Shown one piece after another: positions 19,101 through 26,937 of a stretch of DNA of 64,000 nt (positions are counted from its first letter, which is position 1; every line of letters starts with the position of its first letter). The position numbers and the translations under genes were made by a program. Under the pieces are notes generated by a model. It ran no database searches. It saw nothing but the letters and a program-made list of their open reading frames with translations, and had not been told where the DNA came from. The stretch covers positions 196,173-260,172 of the forward strand of contig NZ_JAFKCT010000006.1 of NCBI RefSeq assembly GCF_017254915.1, in the 5' to 3' direction. Source of the stretch: Algoriphagus oliviformis (GTDB taxonomy: Bacteria > Bacteroidota > Bacteroidia > Cytophagales > Cyclobacteriaceae).

Positions 19101-19219
19101 CCGTCTTCGCTGAGTGTAGTCGGAAGCTCCGCAAACTCCTTGTCGGCATGCTTCACAAACTCCGCGTCGTTGCTGAGTTGTTCGAGCCCCTTCCAGTAGG
19201 TTTTTTTATTTTCCTTCAT
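16136..19219 (-). CDS. actB: Alternative complex III subunit ActB (molybdopterin-like plus Fe-S protein)
   Basis: A 1027-residue fusion of a cofactor-free molybdopterin-oxidoreductase-like domain (about 50-700) with an iron-sulfur domain (about 750-980). The N-terminus has a Tat-type RRDFLK motif followed by a lipobox-like LAAC, the Tat-variant signal of this family. Four cluster motifs are visible: CTGCGACTVAC, CQQCNNAPCETVCP, CIGTRYCANNCP (three Cys, suiting a 3Fe-4S cluster) and CSMCV with CAQACP. These carry electrons from quinol to the haems of ActA. Ala-rich low-complexity sequence around residues 535-560 marks a linker. Confidence 0.95.
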   Translation of the reverse strand: MKENKKTYWKGLEQLSNDAEFVKHADKEFAELPTTLSEDGNSSRRDFLKVMGFSLAAATLAACEAPVRKAIPYVNKPVDINPSIPNYYASTFASGGDYASIVVKTREGRPIKIDGNELSPINKGGTNAIMQAAVLSLYDKQRLAAPMVGGAKSDWKTVDEQVKAKLASAGAIKIVTNSLFSPTTEKAIQEFAAAFGNVEVVTYDPRSNYGIAKAAEATYGQAMVPDYRFDKAKVIVSFGADFLGTWISPTEYSEGYTANRKVTKEKPEMSRHYQFESNLSLAGANADYRTPIKASQSGLAVLALYNLLAKKAGAATLSAPAVEIAHLEQAANDLWAAKELGLVISGSNDPNVQMGINAINDLLGANGSTVDFSNPVNYRKGDDAKMAQFVADLGAGRVGGVIFYNCNPVYDHPQGEAIAAGIAKAKVSIATNGTLDETSSLVQIVAPDHHFLESWNDYNPKKGLYSLAQPTISPLFATRQAQDSFLTWAGNTTSYYDYLQANWTASFFPAYGADAASFQEFWDRALYNGVVGTTAAAVPVAAVADTSASAAAVAKSYSADNAGSELVVYTKVGMGDGTYANNPWLQEMSDPITKATWDNYLTVSQRWANENGVTMVEENTQKAQLTVNGKSLIVPILIQPGQAYGTFGLAIGYGRTAAGRAGNGVGVNAYNLLDLSKGFVQTDITAGVEVAVTGDSYKIARTQTHQTFMGRENVIQETTLGEYKQDASAGRYKPEIYKDGEFVKPSKISLWSGHKYSQHHWGLAIDMSSCTGCGACTVACQVENNVAVVGKQEVLNRREMAWIRIDRYYSSDAPADDLSGMEVAAENPEVTFQPMMCQQCNNAPCETVCPVAATTHSSEGLNQMTYNRCIGTRYCANNCPYKVRRFNWFKYHDNKDFAVANMAQNDDLGKMVLNPDVTVRARGVMEKCSMCVQRIQAGKLEAKREKRKVKDGDINVACAQACPGGGLVFGDLNDPESRISKLLKIEETDSATKEVGEERAYHVLEEINVSPNVWYFTKIRNKEKNEA

Positions 19220-19258
19220 TTTTATTTCTAGGAATGAATTAGCTAAAAGGATAAGGAA

Positions 19259-20518
19259 TTAATAGTGGCACTTCGCACACTCTAGACCGCCGATGTCTTT
19301 GACTTTCAGCGCATCCTTAGAATCCGAGTGAAGTTGAACCAACTTATCATAGTAAGCATTGCCTTCGGTAGCAATCTCAGTCTGTCTGTGGCAGTCTATA
19401 CACCAGCCCATGGTCAGGGCGCTGTGCTGGCCTACCACTTCCATTTCCTGGATAGGACCGTGGCAAGTCTGGCACTCGATGCCGCCTACCGCTACGTGCT
19501 GGGAGTGGTTGAAGTAAGCCAAATCAGGCAGGTTGTGTACCCTTACCCACTCGATAGGCTGGTTGTTTTCCACCGCTGCGTAGATCTTGGCGATCTCGGG
19601 AGAGATGCCTTCTTTGCCCTGCACGTTTTGCACGTGGGTGTGGCAGTTCATACAGATATTGGGCGAAGGGATGTTTGCCGAGCGGCCGATCTCCACGCCG
19701 GTGTGGCAATACTGGCAGGCGATCTCCAGGTCTCCCGCGTGAAGCTTGTGGGAGTAGGCAATCGGTTGGGTTGGTGCATAGCCTTGCTGCACACCCACGG
19801 AGTAAAGGCCGTCGATGGCGGTTTTTGCCACCAAGGCAATCACCAAAGCCGTCACCACTATAATAAAGGCGTCGCTTTTGAAAACCTTGCCCAGATCAGT
19901 CTTCTGGGATACGAATTCCTTGTCGTCCTCAGGAAGATCCTGCTTGTTGATGTACTTGGTCAATACTGAGATGATCAATCCCAACACGACCAAGATCAGC
20001 AGCAATACAACAACCAAAACACCCAAAATGATGGACAGGTATTCGCTAGGGATTCCTCCGCCCGCTGCCGCGCCAGCTTCACCACCTGCAGTTGCTGCAG
20101 CCGCAGCTGGATCGACTTTGTCGCCGTGCTCGATGTAGGAAAGAAGGTTGTTTAGGTCGTCATCAGACAAAAATTCGTGAGCTGGCATCACGGTGTTGCT
20201 GTACTCCTTGAAGAGAGCCGTGAAATAGGCATCTCCGGAGCCGATGACCGCCTGGGAGTTTTTGATGAAGCTCTTTACTTTGTCAAGAGGCTGTCTGTCG
20301 GTGGCTCCTCTCAGAGCAGGGCCAACACTTTTTGCATCGAGTTTGTGGCATTGCTTACAATTGGCATTGAAGACAGTCTTACCTGCCGCAATCGCTTCTT
20401 CGCCGCTGCCGACCGTAGGATCCGCAGCGTAAGCCGAAACCCCAATCAGCATGAAAAGCAGCACTGCCAGCGTCTGGAAACTCAATCGAATCCCTACTAA
20501 CGAGCGTTTGGATAACAT
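19259..20518 (-). CDS. actA: Alternative complex III multihaem cytochrome c ActA, fused to a monohaem domain
   Basis: A 419-residue periplasmic or membrane-anchored cytochrome with six CxxCH motifs. One is in an N-terminal monohaem domain (CKQCH), followed by an Ala/Gly-rich linker and a membrane helix near residues 160-185. The five C-terminal ones (CQYCH, CMNCH, CQTCH, CIDCH, CAKCH) are the pentahaem ActA proper. The last motif is one residue from the C-terminus. I use ATG 20518, where a signal peptide begins (MLSKRS); the longer reading from 20596 would start upstream of the predicted transcription start. First gene of the operon. Confidence 0.93.
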   Translation of the reverse strand: MLSKRSLVGIRLSFQTLAVLLFMLIGVSAYAADPTVGSGEEAIAAGKTVFNANCKQCHKLDAKSVGPALRGATDRQPLDKVKSFIKNSQAVIGSGDAYFTALFKEYSNTVMPAHEFLSDDDLNNLLSYIEHGDKVDPAAAAATAGGEAGAAAGGGIPSEYLSIILGVLVVVLLLILVVLGLIISVLTKYINKQDLPEDDKEFVSQKTDLGKVFKSDAFIIVVTALVIALVAKTAIDGLYSVGVQQGYAPTQPIAYSHKLHAGDLEIACQYCHTGVEIGRSANIPSPNICMNCHTHVQNVQGKEGISPEIAKIYAAVENNQPIEWVRVHNLPDLAYFNHSQHVAVGGIECQTCHGPIQEMEVVGQHSALTMGWCIDCHRQTEIATEGNAYYDKLVQLHSDSKDALKVKDIGGLECAKCHY

Positions 20519-20562
20519 ATTATAGCTAATTAAATAGTTTTTAAGGTTCTCTTTAACCCCTG

Positions 20563-20593
20563 CAAAGGTACTACCCGAGGCCAATTTTTCAAA
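20563..20593 (-). promoter_or_regulatory. Bacteroidota promoter of the act-cta operon
   Basis: Read on the minus strand: TTTG at 20593-20590, a 19-bp spacer, then TACCTTTG at 20570-20563. This matches the Bacteroidota consensus TTTG-N19-TAnnTTTG exactly. Transcription should begin near 20556, about 38 bp before the ATG at 20518. Confidence 0.8.
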
Positions 20594-20596
20594 CAT

Positions 20597-20838
20597 GATT
20601 TAGGCATCCCAAATTTGGCAGGACTCGCAAAAACAAAGCTCCTATTTATATGATTTTCAATTATTTAAGAGCTTTTTTGAATCCTGAGTTTTATTTAGAA
20701 TCCTTATAAATAAAAGAATTTTTGAACCAAAATCGTACACCTCTGATAATCAGTAATTCCACCCCGAAAAAAGGCCGGAATCCAAGATATTTACCCAAAA
20801 TCACAGGAGGGGAATGAGATTATTTTCGGATTTCGGTA
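20597..20838. other. Gene-free spacer between actA and tRNA-Cys promoters
   Basis: AT-rich spacer between divergent units. It holds an AT-only hairpin, TTTTATTTA (20689-20697) with TAAATAAAA (20707-20715). No open frame or RNA gene is seen. Confidence 0.5.
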
Positions 20839-20869
20839 TTTGATCCAAAAAAGATTAATCCTACATTTG
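20839..20869 (+). promoter_or_regulatory. Promoter of tRNA-Cys
   Basis: TTTG (20839-20842), a 19-bp spacer, TACATTTG (20862-20869). This is an exact Bacteroidota sigma-A consensus, with initiation expected near 20876, about 11 bp before the tRNA. Confidence 0.8.
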
Positions 20870-20886
20870 CATTCCGAAAACCGAAT

Positions 20887-20960
20887 GGTCGCGTGGCCGA
20901 GTGGCTAGGCAGAGGTCTGCAAAACCTCGTACAGCGGTTCGAATCCGCTCGCGACCTCCA
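20887..20960 (+). tRNA. tRNA-Cys (GCA)
   Basis: Full cloverleaf: acceptor GGTCGCG/CGCGACC, D-arm GCCGAGTGGCTAGGC, anticodon stem GAGGT/ACCTC with loop CTGCAAA (anticodon GCA), T-arm AGCGG-TTCGAAT-CCGCT, discriminator T and an encoded CCA (20958-20960). It has its own promoter and terminator. Confidence 0.95.
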
Positions 20961-20964
20961 ACTG

Positions 20965-20990
20965 AAAAGCATCCTGAAAAGGGTGCTTTT
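20965..20990 (+). terminator. Terminator of tRNA-Cys
   Basis: AAAAGCATCC pairs with GGGTGCTTTT (one G-T wobble) around the loop TGAAAA, followed by TCTGTTT. It starts 5 bp after the tRNA CCA. Confidence 0.8.
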
Positions 20991-21255
20991 TCTGTTTCCC
21001 GATTTTCCGCAATCTTGCCAGTAAGCGAATTTCCCTCTTCAATCGGGCCTGAAGACCGAAGACCGAAGTAGGGGCCAATTTTAGCGTTCCTTCGGATTGT
21101 CGCGGCTGCGTACTGTCATAAAAGCGGATAATCTTTTTCTGTTTTACCCCAATACGCTTTTCCCATCTGGGCGCAGCTCGCGTATCTCTCCTACACACTT
21201 CCAATTGCATTTCAGGCCGACATTCCTTAGTTTGATTTCCAAACCACTGAATATC
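20991..21255. other. Gene-free spacer before the molybdenum hydroxylase genes
   Basis: No supported gene. It contains a GAAGACCGAAGACCGAAG tandem near 21050, a word family that recurs at about 31750 and 49975. A promoter for the next gene is not clear. Confidence 0.4.
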
Positions 21256-21732
21256 ATGTCCCAAAGCATCACTTTACGCGTGAATAGCCAGCGCAGGACT
21301 TTTTCCGCAGACCCCGAGGAACCGCTACTCTACATCCTGCGGGAGGAATTTGGCATCAACGGGGCAAAGTACGGCTGCGGACTCCATCAATGCGGGGCAT
21401 GTATGGTGCTCGCCGACTCCAAGGCTGAACCCACCTGCCTGAGACCCTGTGGGAGTTTTGAAGAAATCGAGATCACTACTCTGGAAGGATTGGCAAAAGA
21501 CGGAGGTTTGCACCCCGTTCAACAGGCCTTCATCGACGTGCAGGCCGCGCAGTGCGGCTATTGTCTCAACGGCATGATCATCTCGGCGGCCGCGCTCCTC
21601 GAGTCCAACCCCCATCCCTCGGAATCCGAAATAAGAGCGGCTCTCAATCCCGTCATCTGCCGCTGCGGCACGCATTCCCGGTTTGTCAAGGCCGTGAAAC
21701 TCGCCTCCGAAAAGCCAAATCCAGGTCTATGA
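21256..21732 (+). CDS. 2Fe-2S subunit of a molybdenum hydroxylase (IorA-like)
   Basis: A 158-residue small subunit of the xanthine dehydrogenase superfamily. The N-terminal plant-type cluster is CGCGLHQCGACMV with a later Cys in EPTC. The second cluster is CGYCLNGMI with CRCGTH. It passes electrons from the molybdenum site to an external acceptor, usually a cytochrome c in this two-subunit type, which has no FAD subunit. The ATG at 21256 is preferred because the extra upstream residues do not resemble the family. Its TGA overlaps the ATG of the large-subunit gene (ATGA). Confidence 0.92.
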   Translation: MSQSITLRVNSQRRTFSADPEEPLLYILREEFGINGAKYGCGLHQCGACMVLADSKAEPTCLRPCGSFEEIEITTLEGLAKDGGLHPVQQAFIDVQAAQCGYCLNGMIISAAALLESNPHPSESEIRAALNPVICRCGTHSRFVKAVKLASEKPNPGL

Positions 21733-23966
21733 AAAAGCATCAGCCATCCGACACAGGCCGCAGATCCTTCCTCAAGACGACCGGGCATCTGATGATCGGC
21801 TTTAACCTCCTCCCTTTGGCCTTTTGCCAAACGAAAGGAGCCACGAACGAAATCCCCGCCTATCCGGGCATCCCGCTTCGACCCCATGTCGATGGCAAAC
21901 TGGTCGACTCCTGGATCCGGCTCGATGCGGAAGGCTTTCTTACCGTACTGTCCGGCAAGCAGGAACTCGGGCAGGGAATCAAAATAGCCCTGATCCAGAT
22001 CGCAGCCGAGGAATTGGACATTTCTCCGGACAGATGCCGCATCATCAACTCAGACACGGGCCAAACCGCCAATGAGGGCTTTACAGCCGGCAGCAACTCG
22101 GTTGAGGGAAGCGGAAAAGCCATCCGCAATGCGGCGGCCGAAGCGCGACGCTATCTCTTGGCTATGGCGGCCGAAAAATGGAGCACCAGTCCGGACTCGC
22201 TTTCCGTAACAAACGGCACAATCAAATCCCCAAAGGGCGATGAAATCAGCTACTGGAAACTCCTGGAGGGCAAGCACCTCGAAGGCACTGTCACAGGGAC
22301 CGCCCCCACCAAGGCACCGCGAGACTACCGCTACGTGGGCCAGTCCCTACAGCGGGACGACATCCGAAAGATGGCCTTGGGAGAACCGCACTTCGTCCAT
22401 GACCTGCGGATGCCCGGGATGCTGCACGCAAGAGTGCTCCATCCCCCATCCTATCATGCCAAGCTGGAGTCACTAGCCCCTACCGCAGTGGAGTCCATGC
22501 CCGGCGTTGTCAAGGTGATCCGGGACGGAAGTTTCTTGGCCGTGGTGGCAGAGCGGGAATACCAGGCGGTAAAGGCCCGAGAAATGCTAAAGTCCCTGGC
22601 TGTCTGGAGCGAAGTCCCCCTCCGACCACTACCCCGAGAGTTGGCTGAATCGATGACCACTTCACTGGGCAAGGTGGAGGAAGTGCAGATGTCCCCCGGA
22701 ATCGCCGAAACCATCAAAAGTTCCACTATCAGCCTCCAGGCGGAATACTTCCGCCCCTACCACATGCATGCTTCCATGGGGCCTTCCTGTGCCATTGCGC
22801 TTTGGGAGGAAGAGCTGCTGAGCGTCTGGACGGCCACGCAGGGAGTCTATCCGATCCGGGCGACCCTGGCCGATCTCTTTTCCCTCGATGAGGAAAAAAT
22901 CCGATGCATCGGCGTGCCTGGCTCCGGCTGCTACGGCCAAAACGGAGCCGACGACGTCTCCGGGGAAGCCGCCCTGATCGCCAAAAAACTGCCCGGCCGA
23001 CCGATCCGCCTCCAATGGATGCGGGAATCCGAGCACCAATGGGAGCCCTATGGAACTGCCATGGCCTTTCGGCTCGCCGCCGGCATGGACGCTGAAGGCA
23101 AAATCCTCGCTTGGGACACCACGCTCTGGTCGGACTCCCACAGCACCCGTCCAAACGGCCGCGCAGGAAGCTTTGTCTCCGCCCGGCACCTCGACACACC
23201 CTTTGAGTTTAGGAAAGGGGGATTTTCCGCAGGCTCCTATCGCAACGGAATCCCGGAGTACAGCATCCCCGCCAAGCAGCTGCAGCTGTATAACTTCGCC
23301 GGGCCGCTGCGCACTTCCTCCCTTCGAGGCCTTGGAGCCTACGCCAATACCTTTGCCATGGAGTCCTTTCTGGATGAATTGATCCACAGGGCGGGCAAAG
23401 ACCCGATCGAGTTCCGCCTGGAAAACCTGGAGGACCCGAGGGCTAGGGCCGTATTGGAGAAACTTGCGGAAAAAGCGGACTGGAAATCCAGACAAAAAAC
23501 GGCACTTAACGGATTCGGTATCGCTTACTCGCGGTACAAAAATTCCACTTCCTATTTTGCCGCGCTGGCTGAAGTTGACATCGACAAGGCCAACCAAACC
23601 TACCGCCTCAAAAAACTCACCGGAGTGATCGACTCCGGCCTGGTGATCAATCCGGATGGACTCCGTAACCAATGCGAAGGCGGCATGATCCAGTCGGCGA
23701 GCTGGAGCATGCTGGAAGAGGTCCGCTACGACGGCAATGGTATCATCAGCGAGAACTGGAGCAGCTACCCCATCCTGAGGATGATGGATGTGCCCGAAGT
23801 GGAAGTCCATCTCATCGATCGGCCTGACACGCCACCCATGGGTGCCGGTGAAGCAGCCATGGGCCCTGTCGCCGCAGCCATCGCCAATGCGATCTTCGAC
23901 GCGACGGGAAGCCGAATCAGAGACCTACCGCTTAAGGCTGAAAAAATCGCTTGGAATACGCTGTAA
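21729..23966 (+). CDS. Molybdopterin-binding subunit of a molybdenum hydroxylase (IorB-like)
   Basis: A 745-residue large subunit with a Tat motif RRSFLK, so it is exported folded. Cofactor regions seen are GSGCYGQNGADD, RTSSLRGLGAYAN and, near the C-terminus, MGAGEAAMGP, which carries the catalytic Glu. It lacks FAD and Fe-S domains; the clusters are on the partner encoded just upstream. The substrate is unknown: aldehydes or N-heterocycles are typical for the family. A second, separate set of this type lies at 57444-60224. ATG 21729 overlaps the previous stop and directly precedes the Tat signal. Confidence 0.92.
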   Translation: MKKHQPSDTGRRSFLKTTGHLMIGFNLLPLAFCQTKGATNEIPAYPGIPLRPHVDGKLVDSWIRLDAEGFLTVLSGKQELGQGIKIALIQIAAEELDISPDRCRIINSDTGQTANEGFTAGSNSVEGSGKAIRNAAAEARRYLLAMAAEKWSTSPDSLSVTNGTIKSPKGDEISYWKLLEGKHLEGTVTGTAPTKAPRDYRYVGQSLQRDDIRKMALGEPHFVHDLRMPGMLHARVLHPPSYHAKLESLAPTAVESMPGVVKVIRDGSFLAVVAEREYQAVKAREMLKSLAVWSEVPLRPLPRELAESMTTSLGKVEEVQMSPGIAETIKSSTISLQAEYFRPYHMHASMGPSCAIALWEEELLSVWTATQGVYPIRATLADLFSLDEEKIRCIGVPGSGCYGQNGADDVSGEAALIAKKLPGRPIRLQWMRESEHQWEPYGTAMAFRLAAGMDAEGKILAWDTTLWSDSHSTRPNGRAGSFVSARHLDTPFEFRKGGFSAGSYRNGIPEYSIPAKQLQLYNFAGPLRTSSLRGLGAYANTFAMESFLDELIHRAGKDPIEFRLENLEDPRARAVLEKLAEKADWKSRQKTALNGFGIAYSRYKNSTSYFAALAEVDIDKANQTYRLKKLTGVIDSGLVINPDGLRNQCEGGMIQSASWSMLEEVRYDGNGIISENWSSYPILRMMDVPEVEVHLIDRPDTPPMGAGEAAMGPVAAAIANAIFDATGSRIRDLPLKAEKIAWNTL

Positions 23967-23982
23967 AAGTGACCGAGCCTGG

Positions 23983-24591
23983 CTAAAAACTATAGCCTAA
24001 CCCAAACTGCAAACCGAATTCCTGGAGGAGATCTTTGTGGTGATTGTCGTTTTCAGGCCTGTCAAATGGCATTACCCCATGACGCTTGTAGTGGGGAAAA
24101 ACGGAAAAGGTGAACTTGTCGGCGCGGACTTTGCCTCCCAAGCCAACCAGATAGCCTAGTCCGCTTTGCTCGTCAAAATTGTTTCCCTCGGAAAGCTGAA
24201 AGTCGACCAGAGGACCGGCAGCGACATACAGAAACCTGGTCAGTTCATATTCGGCGTACACAGGGATGGAAAGCATGCGGAAATCGGGATTGTGCGCGTA
24301 GCTGATCGACTGACAATTGACACAAGGGGGTAAATTGGGAAAGTATTCGACCGTACCATAGGCGTAGTTTATCCCCCCATTTAATCGAAACTTCCCTCCT
24401 AGTCCTGAAGAAACCATCACCCCAAACTCCCTGAACCTCTCCATCTCCACAGAGCTCGCACCCACTAGTTCCGCCTTGGGTCCGGTCAGCGTGCCTGAAA
24501 AGCCAAAATAGCCCTTTAGCTCCAGCCCGTTTTGGGCAAAAGCCACTACCGAATTCAAAATCAGGAAAATCGCAAGCAGGTTCTTTTTCAT
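23983..24591 (-). CDS. Outer-membrane beta-barrel protein
   Basis: A 202-residue exported protein with a signal peptide ending AFAQ. It has alternating hydrophobic strands and Gly-rich turns (ELKGYFGFSGTL, FRLNGGINYAYGTVEYFP) and an aromatic C-terminus (GLQFGLGYSF), the usual mark of a barrel inserted by BAM. A porin-family or OmpX-like eight-strand barrel is likely; no substrate can be named. It is convergent with the hydroxylase genes, 16 bp apart. A CQSI segment (PPCVNCQSIS) gives a possible disulfide loop. Confidence 0.75.
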   Translation of the reverse strand: MKKNLLAIFLILNSVVAFAQNGLELKGYFGFSGTLTGPKAELVGASSVEMERFREFGVMVSSGLGGKFRLNGGINYAYGTVEYFPNLPPCVNCQSISYAHNPDFRMLSIPVYAEYELTRFLYVAAGPLVDFQLSEGNNFDEQSGLGYLVGLGGKVRADKFTFSVFPHYKRHGVMPFDRPENDNHHKDLLQEFGLQFGLGYSF

Positions 24592-24678
24592 AGCCTCATT
24601 TCTTGATCAAATGGAGTTCGTTAAAAATATAAGGACAAAACGAAACCCCAAATCGAAGCGCTACAATTACCTACAGAA

Positions 24679-24711
24679 AGACCTGTCATGAATTCGAACC
24701 CTGACAGGTCT
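24679..24711. repeat. Bacteroidota intergenic palindrome (GACCTGTCA type)
   Basis: AGACCTGTCA (24679-24688) and TGACAGGTCT (24702-24711) form a perfect 10-bp stem. ACCTGTCA/TGACAGGT palindromes of this type are very common between genes in this phylum. Confidence 0.7.
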
Positions 24712-24720
24712 GGGCAACAA

Positions 24721-24750
24721 AAAAACGCCGACTTTGCAGCCGGCGTTTTT
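24721..24750. terminator. Bidirectional terminator of rpsA
   Basis: AAAAACGCCG and CGGCGTTTTT form a 10-bp stem. On the minus strand, downstream of rpsA, the stem runs into eight T. It lies 49 bp after the rpsA stop. Confidence 0.85.
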
Positions 24751-24798
24751 ACTATTGGAGGTAATTCGTCTTGATTCTAGTATCTAGAATCTGACGTC

Positions 24799-26568
24799 TT
24801 ACTTTTTGCCTTCCATTTTCTCTTTCAGTTCGGCAAGAGCGTCGATGTCACCCAAAGTTGATTTCTCAGCTTGAGCTGGCATTTCTACTGATTCGTTTTT
24901 CTTACCACCGGTAGCAGCAGCTTTCTTAGGAGCTTTTGCTTCTTCTCTGAAGGTAGCGGTGTGGGAAAGAACGATACGCTTGTCGTCCTTGGAGAATTCG
25001 GTCACTCTGAAGTCCAGAGACTCACCTACTTCTACTTGGGAACCGTCTTCTTTCTCGAGGTTTTTGGAGGTAGCAAAACCTTCCAGACCGTAAGGAAGCT
25101 CAAGAACGGCACCTTTGTCGTTTTTGGAGTTCACAGTACACTTGTGGATAGATCCTACAGGGAACACAGTCTCGAAAGTATCCCAAGGGTTTTCTTCCAG
25201 CTGCTTGTGGCCCAGCGCCAATCTTCTGTTGTCCACGTCCAGTTCCAAAACCGCCACGTCCAGCTCGTCGCCAACTTTCACGAATTCGGATGGATGCTTG
25301 ATTTTCTTGGTCCAAGACAGGTCGGATACGTGTACCAGACCGTCGATGCCTTCTTCCAATTCCAGGAACAGGCCGAAGTTGGTCAGGTTTCTTACCACAC
25401 CTTTGTGCTTGGTACCTACCGCGTACTTGGTTACCATGTCTTGCTTGGTCCAAGGATCTTCGGTCAGTTGCTTGATACCCAGAGACATCTTTCTGTCGTC
25501 TTTGTCCAAAGTCAACACCACAGCTTCGATCTCGTCACCTACTTTCACGAAATCGGCTGGGTTTCTCAGGTGCTGAGACCAGCTCATTTCGGATACGTGG
25601 ATCAGACCTTCTACACCTGGAGCCAGCTCAAGGAACGCACCGTAGTCAGCTACGTTGACGATCTTGCCCTGTACTCTGGAGCCGATCTCAAGGCTAGAAG
25701 CCAGAGAATCCCAAGGATGGGCAGTCAGCTGCTTCATACCCAGAGAGATTCTTCTCTTGTCGTCATCGAAGTCAAGGACAACGATCTGTACTTTCTGGTC
25801 AAGCTGCAATACCTCCTCTGGGTGGTTGATACGACCCCAAGAGATATCGGTGATGTGAAGGAGACCATCTACACCACCCAAGTCGATGAACACACCGAAG
25901 TTGGTCATGTTTTTGATCACACCTTCGAGGACTTGTCCTTTTTCCAGGTTGTTGAGGATCTCTGCTTTTTGCTTCTCGAGGTCTTTCTCGATGAGGACTT
26001 TGTGGGAAACTACTACGTTATCGTTAGCGTGGTTGATTTTCACCACTTTCACTTCCATCTTCTTACCTACATAGATGTCGAAATCTCTGATAGGCTTCAC
26101 GTCGATCTGAGAACCTGGCAAGAAGGCTTCTACACCGTAGATATCTACGATCAGACCACCTTTGGTTCTTCTCTTCACCAGACCTTCGATCACGCTGTCA
26201 TTCTCAAGAGCGCTCTCGATGTCTTGCCAAGCGCGAACGATCTTCGCTTTCTTGCGGGAAAGGATCAACTGACCCAGGGCATTTTCCTGCTCTTCGATGA
26301 ATACTTCCACTTCGTCGCCTGGCTTGATGCCGGCTACGTCACGGAATTCAGAAAGAGGCACCAAGCCGTCTGACTTGAAACCGATGTTGATGATGACATC
26401 CTTGTCATTTACTCCTACTACCACCCCTTTGATCACTTCTTTTTCAGTGATCTCGTTCAAGGTGCCAGCATACATGGCTTCCATCTGAGCTCTCTGCTCT
26501 TTGGAGTAACCTTCGCCGAAACCTTTGGTGTCGAACGCTTCCCAGTCGAATTCTTTTGTACTAGACAT
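24799..26568 (-). CDS. rpsA: 30S ribosomal protein S1
   Basis: A 589-residue ribosomal protein S1 made of six S1 RNA-binding repeats. Repeats are recognisable by GxVxxxxxxGxFxxL-type cores such as GVIKNMTNFGVFIDLGGVDG, GKIVNVADYGAFLELAPGVE and GVVRNLTNFGLFLELEEGID, each followed by HVS/HIT-D and a KVGDE or LDQKVQ strand. It binds mRNA and the small subunit during initiation; in Bacteroidota it is notable because genes lack strong Shine-Dalgarno sites. The C-terminus is a charged, low-complexity tail. It is transcribed alone, with a leader of about 107 bp. Confidence 0.97.
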   Translation of the reverse strand: MSSTKEFDWEAFDTKGFGEGYSKEQRAQMEAMYAGTLNEITEKEVIKGVVVGVNDKDVIINIGFKSDGLVPLSEFRDVAGIKPGDEVEVFIEEQENALGQLILSRKKAKIVRAWQDIESALENDSVIEGLVKRRTKGGLIVDIYGVEAFLPGSQIDVKPIRDFDIYVGKKMEVKVVKINHANDNVVVSHKVLIEKDLEKQKAEILNNLEKGQVLEGVIKNMTNFGVFIDLGGVDGLLHITDISWGRINHPEEVLQLDQKVQIVVLDFDDDKRRISLGMKQLTAHPWDSLASSLEIGSRVQGKIVNVADYGAFLELAPGVEGLIHVSEMSWSQHLRNPADFVKVGDEIEAVVLTLDKDDRKMSLGIKQLTEDPWTKQDMVTKYAVGTKHKGVVRNLTNFGLFLELEEGIDGLVHVSDLSWTKKIKHPSEFVKVGDELDVAVLELDVDNRRLALGHKQLEENPWDTFETVFPVGSIHKCTVNSKNDKGAVLELPYGLEGFATSKNLEKEDGSQVEVGESLDFRVTEFSKDDKRIVLSHTATFREEAKAPKKAAATGGKKNESVEMPAQAEKSTLGDIDALAELKEKMEGKK

Positions 26569-26937
26569 AGTTGTTTTTGACTCTGATTAGCCTCAGTCGT
26601 AGAGTCATCCGACTGAAGTTTTGTGGTTAGAAATCAGCGCCTTGGCTACTGCAAGACACGCCGCTCACCCGAACGGACTGCAAAGGTAGGGATTTTATCG
26701 GACTACAGCTACATATTAATCAAAGCTTTCTCTCCCCCAGACCGGGCAAAGCCGGGCCTGAAAACCAAAAAACCACGGCCTATTCATACCGCTTGGGGAC
26801 AGAAGAAGCGCCAAAGCGCAAAATTTCCCGCTTTCCAAACGGCAGTTCTTTAAATTTGCAGCTAGGCAAAGACGCCAAGCGTAGCCGAAATCGGCCTGAT
26901 CTGCCTAAAAACCAGACAATACCCCCTGTATAAACCC
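26569..26937. other. Divergent regulatory region of rpsA and the GH43 gene
   Basis: Gene-free. Minus-strand TACCTTTG (26688-26681) is a -7 box for rpsA, with no good -33 box, giving a leader of about 107 bp. Plus-strand TAAATTTG (26851-26858) is a -7 box for the GH43 gene. The rpsA leader is long enough for autoregulation, but I see no specific known structure. Confidence 0.5.

Noticed and set aside
22662..23810. 382-codon minus-strand open frame
   Set aside because: Antisense to the first hydroxylase large subunit.
24961..26373. 470-codon plus-strand open frame
   Set aside because: Antisense to rpsA, periodic only because S1 repeats are periodic.
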